Assembly (NCBI GenBank): GCA_016875755.1
Contig: VGOX01000081.1
Coordinates: 1-7,989 of the forward strand
Source: Chloroflexota bacterium
GTDB taxonomy: Bacteria; Chloroflexota; Anaerolineae; Anaerolineales; Villigracilaceae
Length of the DNA: 7,989 nt
Reading direction: 5' to 3'
Position 1 is the stretch's first letter. Each line of letters opens with the position of its first letter. Under the pieces are notes generated by a model, which was not told the origin of the DNA, searched no databases, and saw only the letters and a program-made list of their open reading frames with translations. Shown here piece after piece: positions 6,137 to 7,989 of this stretch. The position numbers and the translations under genes were made by a program.

Positions 6137-6234
6137 ATGTCATTGCGAGGGCGCTCTTGTTCTTCGCCCGAAGCAATCTCATGGCACAATCTGGGATTGC
6201 TTCGTCGGGGAGGGCACCCTCCTCGCAATGACAT
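6137..6234. repeat. Palindromic intergenic repeat, family A copy 2
   Basis: The outer arms ATGTCATTGCGAGG (6137-6150) and CCTCGCAATGACAT (6221-6234) form a perfect 14-bp inverted repeat. The inner arms CGAAGCAATC (6169-6178) and GATTGCTTCG (6195-6204) form a perfect 10-bp stem with a 16-nt loop. GAGGG-CA-CCCTC near the right arm adds a small hairpin. Copy 1 at 1403-1498 shares the outer decamer and the block CGCCCGAAGCAATCTC. The element fills the gap between the stop of the ketoacyl synthase (6133) and the ATP-grasp start (6242). An ATG in its left arm (6137) is in frame with the ATP-grasp gene but translates the repeat and is rejected as a start. Confidence 0.88.
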
Positions 6235-6241
6235 ATTAACC

Positions 6242-7378
6242 ATGAACATTCTCCTTACTGGTGGACGTGCCCCCGCAACACTTGAACTTGCCCGCGCTTT
6301 TCATCGCGCTGGGCATACCGTCTTTATGGCGGAAAGTTTGCGCGGGCATTTGAGTCAGCCGTCGGCGGCGGTGAAGGCTCAATTTGTAGTGCCAGCTCCA
6401 CGTCAGGAGAGCGAGGCGTTTTTGGGGGCGTTGAAAAAAATCATCACAGAGAATCAGATCGAGGTGTTGATTCCCACCTGTGAGGAAATCTTCCACATTG
6501 CCAAGAGGTTGAATGATCTGCCGTGCCGCGTGTTTAGTGAGCCGTTGAAAAAATTGGATATAGTTCACAACAAGTGGAAGTTCGTGGTGCATGCAGTGGA
6601 ACATGGATTGCGTGCGCCTGAGACGATGTACGTCCGCATACAGGATGACCTGCTGCACGCGTTCGCGCAATGGCGGGAGTTGGTGGTGAAGCCAGTCTAT
6701 TCGCGCTTCGCTTCGCGGACCTTGATCCAGCCCTCGTTGAAACATGCATTAGCCACGCTGACGTTTGGCTCGCCGTGGGTGGCGCAGGAGTATATTCCCG
6801 GGCAGCAATTTTGCACGTATTCGATCTGCCACAACGGACATATCACCGCACACACCACATACCCGACAACGTTTATCGCAGGTCAGGGTGCGGCGATCGC
6901 ATTTCAACATGTGGATCATCCCGCCATTTTCGAGTGGGTGCAGGCCTTCGTGAAGTCGCTGAATTTTACGGGACAGATCGCATTCGATTTTATCGAGTCG
7001 CCTGAGGGAGTTTTGTATGCGCTGGAATGTAATCCGCGCGCGACGAGCGGCGTGCATTTGCTGGCATCGCATCCGCGATTTGTGGAGGCGTTCTTCAACC
7101 CTGCAATGGACTGTATTTTTCCAGCGGACAATCATCCGCACATGCTCGCTTCCGCCATGCTGACGTATGCCCTGCCTGCGTCCATCTTCGATGGCAGGCT
7201 GGGACGCTGGTTGAAAACCTTCTTCTCCAGCAGTGACGTGATCCTCGATTTTCAAGACCCTTTGCCGTTCGTGTTGCAGTTTAGAAGCATTTTTTCGTAT
7301 TTACTTTTGGCGCGGCGCAAGAAAATCTCTGCGTTGGAAGCCTCGACCTTTGACATTGAGTGGAATGGGGAGTTGTAG
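6242..7378 (+). CDS. ATP-grasp domain protein (carboxylate-amine ligase-like)
   Basis: This 378-residue protein has a Rossmann-like pre-ATP-grasp domain beginning MNILLTGGRAPATLELARAF, then an ATP-grasp fold. Likely ATP-binding residues are K150 in ELVVKPVYSR and E183 in VAQEYIPGQQF; likely metal ligands are D249 (IAFDFIE), E262 and N264 in LECNPRATSG. ATP-grasp enzymes activate a carboxylate as acyl phosphate and join it to an amine or thiol. The C-terminal 90 residues (LPASIFDGRLGRWLK onward) are rich in aromatic and hydrophobic residues and resemble a substrate or membrane-surface helix region. ATG 6242 was chosen because it begins the first beta strand of the Rossmann-like domain; the longer frame from 6137 would translate a repeat. 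No Shine-Dalgarno precedes it. In this cluster it could amidate an acyl product, but no substrate can be read from the sequence. Confidence 0.87.
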   Translation: MNILLTGGRAPATLELARAFHRAGHTVFMAESLRGHLSQPSAAVKAQFVVPAPRQESEAFLGALKKIITENQIEVLIPTCEEIFHIAKRLNDLPCRVFSEPLKKLDIVHNKWKFVVHAVEHGLRAPETMYVRIQDDLLHAFAQWRELVVKPVYSRFASRTLIQPSLKHALATLTFGSPWVAQEYIPGQQFCTYSICHNGHITAHTTYPTTFIAGQGAAIAFQHVDHPAIFEWVQAFVKSLNFTGQIAFDFIESPEGVLYALECNPRATSGVHLLASHPRFVEAFFNPAMDCIFPADNHPHMLASAMLTYALPASIFDGRLGRWLKTFFSSSDVILDFQDPLPFVLQFRSIFSYLLLARRKKISALEASTFDIEWNGEL

Positions 7379-7570
7379 GTTTTCGGGGATGTATAATTAT
7401 GGGGTAAAACGTAGGTGGGCTTTTCCTTACGCAATTCAAGAACTTGTAAGTCGATGGTGGAAATGCCTTCTTGATAATAAAATGTTGGAAAAAATATATT
7501 ATTGAGTGACAGGGCAAAACAAACGGGATAGACAGTTCACTCTTTATCACTCAAAGTTAGTGAGGGTTCA
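7379..7570. other. AT-rich intergenic region with inverted repeats before the small membrane-protein gene
   Basis: No coding frame is convincing here. A TATAAT at 7392-7397 lacks a clear -35. TTGAGTGA (7502-7509) and TCACTCAA (7547-7554) form an 8-bp perfect inverted repeat. A competing short hairpin, TCACT (7547-7551) with AGTGA (7559-7563), reaches into the ribosome-binding region of the next gene. The base composition is clearly more AT-rich than in the enzyme genes to the left. No terminator with a T-tract is seen after the ATP-grasp gene. Confidence 0.4.
7562..7566 (+). promoter_or_regulatory. Ribosome-binding site of the small membrane-protein gene
   Basis: GAGGG ends 4 nt before the ATG at 7571. 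The spacing is short but acceptable, and it supports this start. The first bases overlap a possible 5-bp hairpin (7547-7551 with 7559-7563). Confidence 0.55.
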
Positions 7571-7909
7571 ATGTCAAGAAAACGAAATTCCAAAAGAAGT
7601 CAATTCAACAAAGAAAAAGAGATCAGAGAACAGATTGCACAAAGAACAACTCGCAATATAGTGATATTGTCTTTGTTGTTTATTGTCCCCTGTATTTTTT
7701 TGCTTTTAAATATCGGTGAATCTATTTACCCATCTTGGGTGATTACAAATCGCTCACAAATCATCGGCATTTTGATTCTATGTATAACTGTGATAATTCT
7801 TTCCGCACCACTTGTCATTGAAGTAAATAGCAACTCTCGCAAGTTTTCTGGAAACAATAAAAGAGTCCTCTGCAAGAAGCCGTTCATTAATAGCCAAAAC
7901 TTGGGCTGA
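7571..7909 (+). CDS. Small two-transmembrane hypothetical protein (112 aa)
   Basis: I do not recognise a family. The product has a strongly basic and charged N-terminus (MSRKRNSKRSQFNKEKEIRE), then two hydrophobic helices at about residues 29-47 (NIVILSLLFIVPCIFLLLN) and 64-83 (IIGILILCITVIILSAPLVI). A short loop containing YPSWVITN lies between them, and a basic tail carries SNSRKFSG (87-94). By the positive-inside rule both ends should be cytoplasmic with a short external loop. It is preceded by GAGGG. The DNA is much more AT-rich than the cluster, suggesting a separate origin or different selection. It is not evidently part of the biosynthetic cluster. After its TGA, the same frame stays open to the end of the window and would encode a Lys/Arg-rich stretch, so a truncated or frameshifted C-terminus is possible. 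Confidence 0.6.
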   Translation: MSRKRNSKRSQFNKEKEIREQIAQRTTRNIVILSLLFIVPCIFLLLNIGESIYPSWVITNRSQIIGILILCITVIILSAPLVIEVNSNSRKFSGNNKRVLCKKPFINSQNLG

Positions 7910-7989
7910 AAACCAGCCGGGAGCGTAGCCAGCGCGCCGAAAAAACGAAAAAAGAAACCACGGCGGCGGGTGCTGCGTCGTTTTGCAGG
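7910..7989 (+). other. Unassigned 3' tail, purine-rich
   Basis: GGCTG (7904-7908, overlapping the stop) and CAGCC can form a short hairpin with an AAAAC loop, without a T-tract. Beyond it are A-rich runs (GAAAAAACGAAAAAAG) and a GC-rich end. The frame of the preceding gene reads on without a stop as a very basic peptide (PKKRKKKPRRRVLRR). No start codon or domain is identifiable in the remaining bases. Confidence 0.25.

Noticed and set aside
1403..6234. CRISPR array
   Set aside because: The repeats are two dispersed palindromic elements several kilobases apart with no regular spacers or cas genes.
6137..6241. 35-residue N-terminal extension of the ATP-grasp gene
   Set aside because: It is a translation of repeat family A copy 2; the first beta strand begins at 6242.
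6236..7255. Two minus-strand open frames of about 169 codons
   Set aside because: Both are antisense to the ATP-grasp gene and lack any family signature.

Overview
The window looks like part of a bacterial chromosome. It carries a five-gene biosynthetic-type cluster on the + strand, broken by one complete insertion sequence, with a divergent LacI-type regulator on the left and an AT-rich small membrane-protein gene on the right. The organism is most likely an environmental Chloroflexota of the Anaerolineae kind. This is an inference from the protein flavour and from the intergenic palindromic repeats (GTCATTGCGAGG / CGAAGCAATC, AACCACAAAG / CTTCGTGG, and CCATAGACGAT / GACGATGG types). No marker gene is present to prove it.

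Layout: (1) 1-343, minus strand: N-terminal 114 codons of a LacI-family repressor, cut by the window edge. (2) 344-416: a short divergent promoter region. (3) 417-1421: an NAD(P)-dependent extended SDR of the 3-beta-HSD/OleD-like group. (4) 1512-2348: a metallo-beta-lactamase-fold hydrolase with a complete metal-ligand set. (5) 2417-3876: a 1,460-bp IS4-superfamily insertion sequence with 15-bp perfect terminal inverted repeats, a candidate AAATT target duplication and an intact transposase on the minus strand. (6) 3882-5036: a GNAT/FemAB-like acyltransferase whose ATG abuts the IS target duplication. (7) 5138-6133: a FabH-like ketoacyl synthase with the Cys-His-Asn triad. (8) 6242-7378: an ATP-grasp ligase-like protein. 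(9) 7571-7909: a 112-residue two-TM protein in AT-rich DNA, followed by an unassigned tail.

How the genes may work together (inference): the ketoacyl synthase would condense acyl thioesters to a beta-keto product. The OleD-like SDR could reduce it. The acyltransferase and the ATP-grasp enzyme could form an ester or amide with an amine or amino acid. The MBL enzyme could hydrolyse a thioester, lactone or ester. The set resembles part of an OleABCD-type route, but no AMP-dependent OleC or alpha/beta-hydrolase OleB is in view, and an ATP-grasp enzyme and an acyltransferase are present instead. The product is unknown.

All four junctions between the five cluster genes hold a palindromic repeat element. 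Two of the upstream genes (SDR and MBL) take their last codons and stop codon from a repeat arm. Several start codons offered by long open frames (231, 1494, 5063, 6137) lie in repeats or in the divergent gene, so I moved the starts downstream.
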